Assembly (NCBI RefSeq): GCF_012932145.1
Contig: NZ_MWOK01000001.1
Location: forward strand, 203,166-267,165
Reading direction: 5' to 3'
DNA length: 64,000 nt
Source: Acidovorax sp. SRB_14
GTDB lineage: Bacteria > Pseudomonadota > Gammaproteobacteria > Burkholderiales > Burkholderiaceae_C
The notes beneath the pieces were generated by a model that made no database searches, was not told the DNA's origin, and worked only from the letters and a program-made list of their open reading frames with translations. A program made the position numbers and the translations under genes. Below, piece by piece: positions 35,069 to 44,053 of the stretch; position 1 is the stretch's first letter; each line of letters begins with the position of its first letter.

Positions 35069-35554
35069 TCACGCTCTTGAAAATTCCATGGTCCAATTGG
35101 TTTCCCAAGTGGCGCCCCCATCCTCTGAGAATGCCTGCTCCCAACGCGGATTCTGTGGATCGCGGGTCCACCAGATGAATCGCACACGGATCGGTGTGCC
35201 GTTGAGCACATCTTCCGCATAGAACGTTCCGATCTGTTCGTTGAATTGGCCGACCACCGGTATGTCCATCTTCCCTGGAAAGCGGCCATCCAACCACCAG
35301 ATTGACCATTGATGGGTTTGTGGATCGAAGGAGCGGACAGCAACTGCGCGGTACTCGCCTTCAGGGAGCCGCAGCAGATTGTCCTCAACGTTGCCATAGC
35401 CCCCCAGAATCTTCTGGGTGGACATGCTCCCGTCAAACTCTGTCCAGTGGTCAGAGCCCACCAGCCGGTCTTTCAAGCGACGGTGTTTGACGCGCCAGTC
35501 TCCCACCGCAAAATCAAAGTCGCTGGGTGCATATTGGACAGTTTCGAGTGCCAT
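35069..35554 (-). CDS. DUF1579-like conserved protein
   Basis: 161 residues, soluble. APSDFDFAVGDWRVKHRRLK, WTEFDGSMSTQKILGGYGNVEDN, SFDPQTHQWSIWWLDGR and FIWWTRDPQNPRWEQAFSEDGGATWETNW form the barrel pattern of DUF1579-like proteins. Function unknown. It stands alone in a GC-poorer stretch; the flanking gaps (34861-35068 and 35555-35771) hold no other gene. Confidence 0.75.
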   Translation of the reverse strand: MALETVQYAPSDFDFAVGDWRVKHRRLKDRLVGSDHWTEFDGSMSTQKILGGYGNVEDNLLRLPEGEYRAVAVRSFDPQTHQWSIWWLDGRFPGKMDIPVVGQFNEQIGTFYAEDVLNGTPIRVRFIWWTRDPQNPRWEQAFSEDGGATWETNWTMEFSRA

Positions 35555-35771
35555 GGGTCGATTCCTTATGTGCAGCGAAGACAGTTAGGCAATGGAGCGT
35601 GTCAGCTGCTTGAATGAAAGGTGCTGTGGCGTTGGGTCGACTTTTTACCCGCCCAGAAGGCAATGCCACCCTTGCACACCATACAACGCAGCTGATCCGA
35701 TCCGCGAATCAGCGTGGGCTTGAAATGTCAGCGATTTCCCCCCCTGCCCGACAGGCTCTGCCAGAGCAGCA

Positions 35772-36398
35772 TTACGCTGCGTCGCTTTTCCGAAGCACGG
35801 GCAGGCTCCACGAATAGCGCAACGCGAGAAGGCGGATGGCAAGGCACACGAAGGCGCCTAACCACGGCGTGGCCGCGAGACTCCACTCCATGAGCTGCCC
35901 CAGCACCTGGATGGACGCCCCGATCAACGCCGCCACCGCGTAGATCTCTTTCTCCAGGATGATGGGCACGCGGTTGAGCAGCACGTCTCTGGCCACGCCG
36001 CCGCCGACGGCGGTCACCATGCCGAGCAGGATGGCGACCTCGACGTTCTGCCCCCCCAGCAGCGCCTTGTGCGCGCCAACGACGGCGAAGAAGCCCAGCC
36101 CCAGCGCATCGAAGAAAGCAATGGGACGGCTGAGGTGCTCGATGATGGGGCGCGCCCACATCGCCATCCCGGCGGCCAATGCCGCCGTGGCGAGGTACCG
36201 CCAGTCGGAAATCGCCACCGGCGGCAGCGCGCCCAGGCACAGGTCGCGAACGAAGCCGCCACCGCATGCCGTCAGGTAGCTGATGGCCAATACGCCAAAC
36301 AGGTCGAGCCGACGCTGCTCGGCGGCGATCGCACCGCTGACGGCGAAGGCGAAAGTGCCGCACAGGTCCACGAAGGTGGAGAGGCTGTGTTCCATCAT
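35772..36398 (-). CDS. TRIC-type (UPF0126) membrane channel protein
   Basis: 208 residues, seven predicted helices arranged as an inverted pair. Each half carries the Gly-rich signature: [18 protein letters not shown] in the first and [17 protein letters not shown] in the second. Bacterial TRIC proteins form monovalent-cation channels. Two adjacent ATGs (36398 and 36395) are possible. The start overlaps the end of the M20 remnant by 4 bp. Confidence 0.9.
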   Translation of the reverse strand: MMEHSLSTFVDLCGTFAFAVSGAIAAEQRRLDLFGVLAISYLTACGGGFVRDLCLGALPPVAISDWRYLATAALAAGMAMWARPIIEHLSRPIAFFDALGLGFFAVVGAHKALLGGQNVEVAILLGMVTAVGGGVARDVLLNRVPIILEKEIYAVAALIGASIQVLGQLMEWSLAATPWLGAFVCLAIRLLALRYSWSLPVLRKSDAA

Positions 36399-36865
36399 GC
36401 CTGCGGCGAAGGGCAGAGCCAGACGGATGCGGCGGTCATCAGCATGGCCTGCAGCCCGGTCTCCAGCGTTGGATGGATCACCGGCGCGCACTTGGGCGAA
36501 TGGTTGCTAGGTGTCTTGTTGAGCAGCTTGGCGGCCTTGGCTTGTGCATAGGCGTCGGGGTCGGTCCCGCCGACGAACCAGAAGACACAAGGCGCCTGCC
36601 AGGTGCGCCCGAAGGCGCTGAAGTCTTCGCTGGCCGAGGCTGGCACTGTTTCGCAAGCTTTGTCTCCAAACTGGCTTGTGAAGGCACCCGCCACCTGGCG
36701 CGAGACGATGGTCTGCAGTGTCTCGATACAGCCTGCGGCGATCTTGGCGGTCCGGACTTCCTGCATCGACAGCTCGGGGCGCTGGTGCAGGTCCTTGTAG
36801 ATGCTTTCGCGCTCCGCGAGCAGCGTGTCGCTGCGGCCCGCCAAGGCTTGGGCGAGGGCGTTCAT
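36395..36865 (-). pseudogene. Internally deleted M20-family amidohydrolase (hippurate hydrolase-like)
   Basis: 156 residues instead of about 400-440. The N-terminus ([36 protein letters not shown]) joins directly to a C-terminal part ([53 protein letters not shown]). Most of the catalytic domain and the whole dimerisation domain, with most metal ligands, are missing. The frame stays open across the junction, and a GGAGG ribosome site remains at the start, so a shortened protein may still be made. It should not be an active hydrolase. Confidence 0.85.
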
Positions 36866-36973
36866 GGCAAACCTCCGGACTGGATTGGAGAGGCCCAGTA
36901 TGCTCCGATTGCCCCAAAAAAGGGCCCGCAGGCATGCCTCAGACCGGCCCCACGGGCCGCTGGGCAACCCGCC

Positions 36974-37873
36974 TCATCCCGCTCCCTTCGGTACCAGCCT
37001 CGCCCCTTCCCTCTGCACCGTCTCCTTCAAAAACCCCCACACCGCCTGCATGCGCGCGAGGTGCTTGGCTTCGGCCGGCATGCTCATCCAGAAGGTGCGC
37101 GTGAAGCGCGCCTCGTGCGGCAGCACGCGCGCCAGAATGGGGTCGCGGTCGGCCAGGAAAGCCGGCAGCACGGCCAGGCCGGCGCCGGCGCGCACGGCTT
37201 CGTATTGCGCGGTGATGCTGGTGCTGCGGAAGGCGAAGCGCTCGGGCGGATACAGCTGGTCGAGAAACTGCAGCTCCTTGGTGAACAGCAGGTCGTCCAC
37301 ATAGCTAATGAAGGCATGGTGGCGCAGGTCTTCGCGCTGGGCCACCAGGGGGCGGCGGGCCAGGTATTCGCGCTGGCCGTACAGGTGCAGCGTGTAGTCG
37401 GCCAACTTGGTGACGATGACCGCGCCGCGCGTCGGGCGCTCGAGCGAGATCACGATGTCGGCCTCGCGCCGGCTCAGGTGCAGCATGCGTGGCAGCGCCA
37501 GCAAGTCGATGGACAGCTGCGGGTGATTTTGTGTCAGGCGCGCCAGGTGCGGCGCCAGCACCAGCGTGCCAAAACCTTCGGTCGCGCCCACGCGCACCAG
37601 GCCCGAAGGGCCGCCGCCCGGCGCGGGCGCGGCGCGCTCCACGCCGAGCACGGCGGCTTCCATGGCCTCCACACCGGGCAGCAGGTGGCGGCCGGCTTCG
37701 GCCAGCCGGTGGCCGCCGGCCTCGCGCGCGAACAGGGCCACCCCCATCTGCTTTTCCAGGGCCTGGATGCGGCGCGACACCGTGGTGTGCTCCACGCCCA
37801 GGCGGCGCGCGGCGCCCGCGAGGGTGCCGGTGCGGGCCAGCTCCAAAAAGTAGCGCAGGTTGTCCCAGTCCAT
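36974..37873 (-). CDS. LysR-family regulator, divergent from valine-catabolism genes
   Basis: 299 residues. Helix-turn-helix at 1-60 ([20 protein letters not shown] ... [20 protein letters not shown]) and a LysR substrate-binding domain (about 88-290). It belongs to the single-gene subgroup that begins [12 protein letters not shown]. Start at 37873; another ATG at 37897 would add eight residues. It is divergent from mmsA across a 171-bp spacer with a palindrome, so it probably regulates mmsA. Confidence 0.92.
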   Translation of the reverse strand: MDWDNLRYFLELARTGTLAGAARRLGVEHTTVSRRIQALEKQMGVALFAREAGGHRLAEAGRHLLPGVEAMEAAVLGVERAAPAPGGGPSGLVRVGATEGFGTLVLAPHLARLTQNHPQLSIDLLALPRMLHLSRREADIVISLERPTRGAVIVTKLADYTLHLYGQREYLARRPLVAQREDLRHHAFISYVDDLLFTKELQFLDQLYPPERFAFRSTSITAQYEAVRAGAGLAVLPAFLADRDPILARVLPHEARFTRTFWMSMPAEAKHLARMQAVWGFLKETVQREGARLVPKGAG

Positions 37874-37911
37874 GCCGTTTCCTTGTGCGTTCGCCATGCG
37901 CGCATACGTTG

Positions 37912-37923
37912 TGCAAATTTGCA
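37912..37923. promoter_or_regulatory. Candidate LysR-binding palindrome
   Basis: TGCAAATTTGCA is a perfect 12-bp palindrome (containing the T-N11-A type symmetry) between the LysR gene and mmsA. A related sequence GGCAATTTCGCA lies 30-45 bp away toward mmsA. It is the best candidate for the regulator's site. Confidence 0.55.
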
Positions 37924-38044
37924 GAATCAAAGTGCGCGTTTGTCTATTGTCATGGCAATTTCGCACAGATACGATGCGTGCTGCAGGGACGGACCGCCGG
38001 CCCGCCCTCGTTGCCACGCGTTTCTTTTCTTCCAGGAGACCCCC

Positions 38045-39568
38045 ATGGACGCTTCCACCACCCAGGCCGTCAAGGCCCCCACCGTCAAGTTGCTGATCGG
38101 CGGCCACTTCGTCGAGTCCCAAACCACCCAGTGGCGTGACGTGGTGAACCCCGCCACGCAAGAGGTGCTGGCGCGCGTGCCGTTTGCCACGCCCGAAGAG
38201 GTCAACGCCGCCGTGGCCGCGGGCAAGGAGGCGTTCATGACCTGGAAGAAGACCCCCATCGGCACGCGTGCGCGCATCTTCCTGAAGCTCCAGCAGCTGA
38301 TCCGCGAGAACATGGCCGAGCTGGCCGCCACGCTGACCGCCGAGCAAGGCAAGACCCTGCCCGACGCCGAAGGCGACGTGTTCCGCGGCCTCGAAGTGGT
38401 CGAGCACGCGGCCAGCATCGGCAACCTGCAGCTGGGCGAGCTGGCCAACAATGTGGCCAACGGCGTGGACACCTATACGCGGCTGCAGCCGCTGGGCGTG
38501 TGCGCGGGCATCACGCCATTCAACTTCCCGGCCATGATTCCGCTGTGGATGTTCCCGATGGCGATTGCCACGGGCAACACCTTCGTCCTCAAGCCCTCCG
38601 AGCAAGACCCGATGGTGACCATGCGTCTGTGCGAGCTGGCGCTCGAAGCCGGCATTCCGCCCGGCGTCCTGAACGTGGTGCACGGCGGCGAGGACGTGGT
38701 CAACGCGATCTGCGACCACCCCGACATCCAGGCGATCAGCTTCGTCGGCTCGACCAAGGTCGGCACGCATGTCTACAACCGCGCCAGCCTGGCCGGCAAG
38801 CGCGTGCAATGCATGATGGGCGCCAAGAACCACGCCATCGTCATGCCCGACGCCAACAAGGAGCAGACGCTCAACGCGATTGCCGGCGCGGCCTTTGGCG
38901 CCGCCGGCCAGCGCTGCATGGCGCTGTCGGTGGTGGTGCTGGTGGGCGAGGCGCAGCAGTGGATTCCCGACCTTGTCGCCAAGGCGCAATCGCTCAAGAT
39001 CAATGCCGGCACGCACAAGGGCACCGACGTGGGACCGCTGGTCTCGTGCGCTGCGCTCTCGCGCGTCGAAGGCCTGATCGAGCGCGGCGTGGCCGACGGC
39101 GCCACGCTGGAGCTCGACGGCCGCAAGCCGCAGGTGCCCGGCTACGAAAAAGGCAACTTTGTCGGTCCGACGGTGTTCTCGGGCGTGAAGTCCGGCATGT
39201 CGATTTATGACCAGGAGATTTTTGGCCCGGTGCTGTGTCTCTCGTCGGCATCCGACCTGGACGAGGCCATCGCCCTCATCAATAGCAACCCCAACGGCAA
39301 CGGCACGGCCATCTTCACGCAGTCGGGCGCTGCGGCGCGCAGGTTCGAGGAAGAGATCGACGTGGGACAGGTCGGCATCAACGTGCCGATCCCGGTGCCA
39401 GTGCCCATGTTCTCGTTCACGGGCTCGCGCGCGTCCAAGCTCGGCGACCTGGGCCCGTACGGCAAGCAGGTGGTGCTGTTCTATACACAGACCAAGACAG
39501 TGACGTCGCGCTGGTTCGACGACAGCACCACCGCGCACGGCGTGAACACCACCATCAGCCTCAAGTGA
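38045..39568 (+). CDS. mmsA: CoA-acylating methylmalonate-semialdehyde dehydrogenase
   Basis: 507 residues. Aldehyde dehydrogenase fold: [40 protein letters not shown], catalytic Cys291 in [12 protein letters not shown], and [26 protein letters not shown] and the absence of the usual catalytic Glu pattern place it in the MmsA/IolA group, which turns methylmalonate semialdehyde into propionyl-CoA in valine catabolism. First gene of mmsA-lprI-like-acd. Start fits the family N-terminus ([12 protein letters not shown]). Confidence 0.96.
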   Translation: MDASTTQAVKAPTVKLLIGGHFVESQTTQWRDVVNPATQEVLARVPFATPEEVNAAVAAGKEAFMTWKKTPIGTRARIFLKLQQLIRENMAELAATLTAEQGKTLPDAEGDVFRGLEVVEHAASIGNLQLGELANNVANGVDTYTRLQPLGVCAGITPFNFPAMIPLWMFPMAIATGNTFVLKPSEQDPMVTMRLCELALEAGIPPGVLNVVHGGEDVVNAICDHPDIQAISFVGSTKVGTHVYNRASLAGKRVQCMMGAKNHAIVMPDANKEQTLNAIAGAAFGAAGQRCMALSVVVLVGEAQQWIPDLVAKAQSLKINAGTHKGTDVGPLVSCAALSRVEGLIERGVADGATLELDGRKPQVPGYEKGNFVGPTVFSGVKSGMSIYDQEIFGPVLCLSSASDLDEAIALINSNPNGNGTAIFTQSGAAARRFEEEIDVGQVGINVPIPVPVPMFSFTGSRASKLGDLGPYGKQVVLFYTQTKTVTSRWFDDSTTAHGVNTTISLK

Positions 39569-39963
39569 TGGCGGTGGCCGCGGCCTCGGTCCGCCGCATC
39601 GCCCACGCGCTGCTGTGCAGCGGCGCGGTGCTGGGCGGCGCGGCCGCATGGGCGCAAGCCGGCGACCGCTGCGACCCGCAGGGCAGCGTTGCGCAGGTCA
39701 ATGCCTGCGCGGTGCGCGACTTCCAGGCGGCCGACACTGCGCTGAACATCCGCTACCTCGCGGTGATGCAGTCGTTGCCTGCGGGCCGGCGCACGGCCTT
39801 GCGCCAGCAGCACAATGGCTGGATTAAGGGCCGCAGTGCGCGCTGCAAATCCGCACACGGGGCGCAAGAAGACCAGAGCGACTGGCCCCGCCTGTACCAC
39901 CAGTGCCTGACCCAGGCCACCGAGGAGCGCCGCCCGGCGCTGGAGCGCTGGCTCCAGCCCTGA
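39568..39963 (+). CDS. LprI/DUF1311-like periplasmic protein
   Basis: 131 residues. Signal peptide (RIAHALLCSGAVLGGAAAWAQA), then a small Cys-containing domain (CDPQGSVAQVNACAVRDFQA, ALRQQHNGWIKGRSARC, YHQCLTQATEERRPALE), the pattern of lysozyme-inhibitor LprI-like/DUF1311 proteins. The ATG overlaps the mmsA stop (TGATG), so it is co-translated with mmsA, although no metabolic link is known. Confidence 0.8.
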   Translation: MAVAAASVRRIAHALLCSGAVLGGAAAWAQAGDRCDPQGSVAQVNACAVRDFQAADTALNIRYLAVMQSLPAGRRTALRQQHNGWIKGRSARCKSAHGAQEDQSDWPRLYHQCLTQATEERRPALERWLQP

Positions 39964-39988
39964 GGGCGGCGTCACGGAAGAGGACTCC

Positions 39989-41155
39989 ATGAATTTCGAA
40001 CTCTCTGAAGAACAACGCGCCTTTGCCCAGACGGCCCGCGATTTCGCCCAGGCCGAATTCGCACCGCACGCCGCGCGCTGGGACGCCGAGGGCGTCTTTC
40101 CCAAAGACGCCATCGCCAAGGCCGGCGCGCTGGGCTTCTGCGGCCTCTACGCCCCCGAGGACGCCGGCGGCCTCGCGCTGCCGCGGCTCGATGCGACGCT
40201 GGTGTTCGAGGAAATGGCGGCGGTCGACCCGTCCACCACCGCCTTCATCACCATCCACAACATGGCGACCTGGATGCTCGGCACCTGGGCCACGCCGGCC
40301 GTGCGCGCGCACTGGGGACCGATGCTGACCAGCGGGCAAAAACTGGCTTCCTACTGCCTGACGGAGCCCGGCGCGGGCTCCGACGCGGCCTCACTCAAGA
40401 CGCGCGCCGAGCGGGTCGGCCACGAGTACATCATCAACGGCGCCAAGGCCTTCATCAGCGGCGCCGGCGCGACCGACGTGCTGGTGCTGATGGCGCGCAC
40501 GGGCGATGCGCAGTCTGGCGCGGGCGGCATATCCGCGTTTGCCGTGCCGGCCGACCTGCCCGGCATCCACTACGGCAAGAAGGAACACAAGATGGGCTGG
40601 AACAGCCAGCCCACGTGCACCATCAGCTTCGACAACGTGCGCATCCCGGCCGACCACCTGCTGGGCCGCGAGGGCGAGGGTTTCAAGATCGCCATGAAGG
40701 GGCTGGACGGCGGGCGCATCAACATCGCCACCTGCTCGGTCGGCGCCGCACAGGGCGCGCTCACGCAGGCGCAGCAGTACATGCACGAACGCAAGCAGTT
40801 CGGCAAGCCGATCGCGAGCTTCCAGGCGCTGCAGTTCAAGCTGGCCGACATGGCGACCGAACTCGTCGCCGCGCGCCAGATGGTGCGCCTGGCGGCCAGC
40901 AAGCTCGACGCCGGTGCGCCCGATGCGTCCACCTACTGCGCCATGGCCAAGCGCTTTGCCACCGACGCCGGCTTCACGGTCTGCAACGAGGCGCTGCAGC
41001 TGCATGGCGGCTACGGCTACATCCGCGAATACCCGCTCGAGCGCCTGCTGCGCGACGCGCGCGTGCACCAGATCCTTGAAGGCACGAACGAAATCATGCG
41101 CGTCATCATTGCCCGGCGCATGCTCGACGGCGATGCGCCTGAGGCCATACGCTAG
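39989..41155 (+). CDS. Acyl-CoA dehydrogenase, probable isobutyryl-CoA dehydrogenase
   Basis: 388 residues. N-terminal helical domain (FELSEEQRAFAQTARDFAQ), middle beta domain (CLTEPGAGSDAASLKTRAER), and C-terminal helical domain with HQILEGTNEIMRVI; Glu364 is the likely catalytic base. Between mmsA and mmsB, the expected substrate is isobutyryl-CoA from valine, giving methacrylyl-CoA. Related short-chain dehydrogenases look alike, so the substrate is inferred from context. Confidence 0.9.
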   Translation: MNFELSEEQRAFAQTARDFAQAEFAPHAARWDAEGVFPKDAIAKAGALGFCGLYAPEDAGGLALPRLDATLVFEEMAAVDPSTTAFITIHNMATWMLGTWATPAVRAHWGPMLTSGQKLASYCLTEPGAGSDAASLKTRAERVGHEYIINGAKAFISGAGATDVLVLMARTGDAQSGAGGISAFAVPADLPGIHYGKKEHKMGWNSQPTCTISFDNVRIPADHLLGREGEGFKIAMKGLDGGRINIATCSVGAAQGALTQAQQYMHERKQFGKPIASFQALQFKLADMATELVAARQMVRLAASKLDAGAPDASTYCAMAKRFATDAGFTVCNEALQLHGGYGYIREYPLERLLRDARVHQILEGTNEIMRVIIARRMLDGDAPEAIR

Positions 41156-41156
41156 T

Positions 41157-41210
41157 CTTTCGATAGCTGCTAACGCTTTACCAATAAGCGCTAGAGGCCT
41201 ATTTCATTCA
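41157..41210 (-). repeat. Copy of the ~54-bp dispersed repeat (intergenic)
   Basis: CGATAGCTGCTAACGCTTTA, then AATAAGCGCTAGAGGCCTAT: the repeat in reverse orientation, and the copy nearest my consensus. It starts 2 bp after the acyl-CoA dehydrogenase stop codon and ends 6 bp before the next start. Confidence 0.9.
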
Positions 41211-41215
41211 TACCG

Positions 41216-41653
41216 ATGCCCGCCCGCCCCCTTGCCGACGCCACGCTGCACCTGATCGACGCGGTGCGCTCTGCACTGGCGCGGCGCGACGATGTAGACG
41301 AGCGCACCCTGTTCGGCAGCTACTGCTTCTTCGTCGACGGCAAGCTCTGCATCGGTGTCAAGGGCGACGAACTGTTGGTGCGCCTGCCGCCCGAGCGCCA
41401 TGCCGAGTTCCAGGAAATGCAGAACACGCGCGAACTCTCGCCCAGCGGCGGCATGCAGGGCTACTTCTGGATCGAGCCCAACGGCTACGCCACGCGGGCG
41501 CAGTGGGCCTTCTGGCTGGCGGAAGCCCTGGACTACAACCCGCGCGCCAAGGCCACGCCACCGCGCAAGAAGGCGCCCACTGCGAGTACCCAAAAAGGAA
41601 CCGGCGTCCCGCCGGCCCGCAGAAAACACAGCATCTTCGATGCCGATGACTGA
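41216..41653 (+). CDS. TfoX N-terminal-domain protein
   Basis: 145 residues. DDVDERTLFGSYCFFVDGKLCIGVKGDELLVRLPPE matches the TfoX/Sxy N-terminal domain, followed by a basic tail. There is no TfoX C-terminal domain. Full-length TfoX regulates competence; single-domain versions are of unknown function. It stands between two valine-catabolism genes, but nothing links it to them. Confidence 0.85.
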   Translation: MPARPLADATLHLIDAVRSALARRDDVDERTLFGSYCFFVDGKLCIGVKGDELLVRLPPERHAEFQEMQNTRELSPSGGMQGYFWIEPNGYATRAQWAFWLAEALDYNPRAKATPPRKKAPTASTQKGTGVPPARRKHSIFDADD

Positions 41654-41682
41654 GCCCCACTGATTGACCGGAGGAAACCGCC

Positions 41683-42081
41683 ATGCCCGTTCGCATCGTC
41701 CGCCTAGGCACCCCGCGCGCCGCCGGGGAAGGCACCCGCATCGGCACCGTGCGCCGCCCGCCGCGCGGCGTACCCAAGGCCGAATTCGCCAGCCGCGACT
41801 ACTACGACGTGTGGTATCCCTTGCTTTCGCCGAGCCCTGAGCTCGTCAAGGAAGCCCTGCACGCGCAGGCCACACAGTCCGACAAGGAGTGGCAAGCCTT
41901 CGTCAAGCAGTTCCGCAGGGAACTGGCCCAGCCCGAGACCAACCGCACGCTCGACCTGCTGGCTGCGCTGTCACACCACAGCGCCCTGTCGCTGGGATGC
42001 TATTGCGAAGACGAGGCGCGCTGCCACCGCTCGGTGCTGCGCGCCGAGCTGCACAGCCGCGGCGCGGACATCGCCGACTGA
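41683..42081 (+). CDS. DUF488-family protein
   Basis: 132 residues. IVRLGTPRAAGEGTRIGTVR, DYYDVWYPLLSPSPELVKEA and the C-terminal LSLGCYCEDEARCHRSVLRAEL match DUF488 proteins, which share a closing Cys-x-Cys...Cys-His pattern. Function unknown. Ribosome site GGAGG 8 bp before the ATG. Confidence 0.88.
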   Translation: MPVRIVRLGTPRAAGEGTRIGTVRRPPRGVPKAEFASRDYYDVWYPLLSPSPELVKEALHAQATQSDKEWQAFVKQFRRELAQPETNRTLDLLAALSHHSALSLGCYCEDEARCHRSVLRAELHSRGADIAD

Positions 42082-42087
42082 AAATTC

Positions 42088-42145
42088 AAGCATTTTCGGC
42101 CTCCAGCCCTTATCCCATGGGCGCCAGCAGCTATCAAATAAATAC
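42088..42145 (+). repeat. Copy of the ~54-bp dispersed repeat (intergenic)
   Basis: TTTTCGGCCTCCAGCCCTTA, then GGCGCCAGCAGCTATCAAAT. Matches the other copies in order and spacing; lies 7 bp after the DUF488 gene and just before the mmsB leader. Confidence 0.88.
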
Positions 42146-42180
42146 CAATCCAACGCAGCAACCACCAAGGAGACAACACC

Positions 42181-43077
42181 ATGAAAATTGCATTCATCGG
42201 CCTGGGCCACATGGGCGGCCCCATGGCCCTGAACCTGCACAAGGCCGGCCACGAGGTGCGCGCCTTCGACCTGTCCCAGGCCGCCTGCGAGCAGCTTGCG
42301 GCCAGCGGCGTGCCGGTGGCGGCCGGTGCCGCCGCCGCCGTGCAAGGCGCCGAGGTGGTCATCAGCATGCTGCCCGCCAGCCAGCATGTCGATGGCCTGT
42401 ACTTCGGCAGCCACGGCCAGCCGGGCCTGCTGGCGCAGATTGCCAAGGGCACGCTGGTGATCGACTCGTCGACCATCGCCGCCGCCACCTCGCAAAAAGT
42501 GGCCAAGGCGGCCGAGGCGCAGGGCGTGCAGTTCATCGACGCGCCGGTGTCGGGCGGCACGGGCGGCGCCATCGCCGGCACGCTGACCTTCATGGTCGGC
42601 GGCGATGCGGCAGCGCTCGAACGCGCGCGCCCGCTGCTCGAAAAAATGGGTGCCAACATCTTCCACGCCGGAGCCGTGGGTGCGGGCCAGACGGCCAAGA
42701 TCTGCAACAACATGCTGCTGGGCATCCTGATGGCCGGCACCAGCGAGGCGATTGCGCTGGGCGTCGCCAACGGGCTCAATCCCAAGGTGCTGTCGGAGAT
42801 CATGCGCCGCAGTTCGGGCGGCAACTGGGCGCTGGAGAAGTACAACCCCTACCCCGGCGTGCAGGACAACGTGCCGTCGAGCAAAGGCTACGCCGGCGGC
42901 TTTGGCACCGACCTGATGCTCAAGGACCTGGGCTTGGCGCAAGAAAACGCCACCGCCGTCAAGGCCGCCACCCCGCTCGGCGGACTGGCGCGGTCACTGT
43001 ATGCCATGCATTCGCTGGCAGGCCATGGCACGCTCGACTTCTCCAGCATCCTGCAAAGTGTGCAAAAGCGCGCCTGA
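42181..43077 (+). CDS. mmsB: 3-hydroxyisobutyrate dehydrogenase
   Basis: 298 residues. NAD-binding start IAFIGLGHMGGPMALNLHKA, the family signature DAPVSGGTGGAIAGTLTFMV, catalytic Lys in GAVGAGQTAKICNNMLLG, and FGTDLMLKDLGLAQENA. It oxidises 3-hydroxyisobutyrate to methylmalonate semialdehyde, the substrate of MmsA. Strong AAGGAGA ribosome site. Together with mmsA and the acyl-CoA dehydrogenase it completes the lower valine pathway apart from the hydratase and hydrolase. Confidence 0.95.
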   Translation: MKIAFIGLGHMGGPMALNLHKAGHEVRAFDLSQAACEQLAASGVPVAAGAAAAVQGAEVVISMLPASQHVDGLYFGSHGQPGLLAQIAKGTLVIDSSTIAAATSQKVAKAAEAQGVQFIDAPVSGGTGGAIAGTLTFMVGGDAAALERARPLLEKMGANIFHAGAVGAGQTAKICNNMLLGILMAGTSEAIALGVANGLNPKVLSEIMRRSSGGNWALEKYNPYPGVQDNVPSSKGYAGGFGTDLMLKDLGLAQENATAVKAATPLGGLARSLYAMHSLAGHGTLDFSSILQSVQKRA

Positions 43078-43296
43078 CCCGCTCGGGCCATGGCCCAGCA
43101 GCAGCGACGAAAGCGCCCGCGGTGCTCCACGCTCTCGCGGCTTTGTCCTACAAAAAGCGCCCCTGCCTGCTGGCGTGGCCAGGGCACAGCCGGCTGGAAG
43201 AATGAAAGGCCCTGCCCCTGCCACCCGCACACCTTGCGGTGCCGTGGAAGGTACGGGAACCGTTGCCCTGCCCCTCCACTCTTCTGGTTGTTCACC

Positions 43297-43998
43297 ATGC
43301 CATATATCCACCCCTCCTCTGCCCGCCGTGTGCACGGCAGGTCCCTCATGGGCATGGCGGTTGCGACCGCCCTCGTTCTGGCCGCGGGCTGCACAGGCGT
43401 GCAGCACGGCAGCGCCGCTGCCGACACCGCGCCCGCTGCCCGCGCCGCCGGGGCTCCCCCAACGGGCATGCCGATGGGGCATGCGCGCCTGGTGACGGCC
43501 GATGGCGCGCCGGCGGGCAGCGCCACCTTGCAATCGGTGCAAGGGGGCGTGGAGATCGTGCTGCAAGTGCAGGGCATGGCACCCGGTACGCACGGTTTCC
43601 ATATCCATGCCAAGGGGGAATGCACGCCCGCCCCGGACGCCGCGACCGGCAAGATGGTGGCCTTTGGCGGCGCAGGCGGGCACTTCGATCCCTACAACAC
43701 GCAAACCCACGGCCACCCCGGGCAGTCGCCGCACGAGGTGCATGCCGGCGACACCCCGAACCTGGTGGTGGATGCCAGTGGCCAGGGCACGCTGCGCTAC
43801 ACCAACACGGGCGTGACCCTGACACCCGGCCAGAGCTCGATTGCCGGGCGTTCGCTGGTCGTGCACGAGAGCCAGGACGATTACAAGACCAACCCGGCCG
43901 GCAATTCAGGCCCCCGCATCGCCTGCGGCGTGATTTTGCTCACGCCCGGTGACAGCGCCGAAGGCACCACGCCGCCCGTCGCGCGCATGGGCAGCTAG
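43297..43998 (+). CDS. sodC: Cu-Zn superoxide dismutase, lipoprotein form
   Basis: 233 residues. Lipobox LAAGC near residue 32, then a Cu-Zn SOD domain (about 55-220): HGFHIHAKGEC (copper His pair), GGHFDPYNTQTHGHPG (zinc/copper His), LVVHESQDDYKTNPAGNSG and IACGVI (disulfide Cys). It should detoxify superoxide in the periplasm, attached to a membrane. The frame is open upstream, but a ribosome site and signal peptide fit the ATG at 43297. Confidence 0.92.
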   Translation: MPYIHPSSARRVHGRSLMGMAVATALVLAAGCTGVQHGSAAADTAPAARAAGAPPTGMPMGHARLVTADGAPAGSATLQSVQGGVEIVLQVQGMAPGTHGFHIHAKGECTPAPDAATGKMVAFGGAGGHFDPYNTQTHGHPGQSPHEVHAGDTPNLVVDASGQGTLRYTNTGVTLTPGQSSIAGRSLVVHESQDDYKTNPAGNSGPRIACGVILLTPGDSAEGTTPPVARMGS

Positions 43999-44053
43999 GC
44001 GGTTTGGTGCTCGCGCAGCGCCAGCGCCGCCACGCAGGCGCCGGGCAATAAAA

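Noticed and set aside
36473-38044. A 524-residue upstream extension of mmsA
   Set aside because: It overlaps the LysR gene and the M20 remnant on the other strand; the MmsA family begins at the ATG at 38045.
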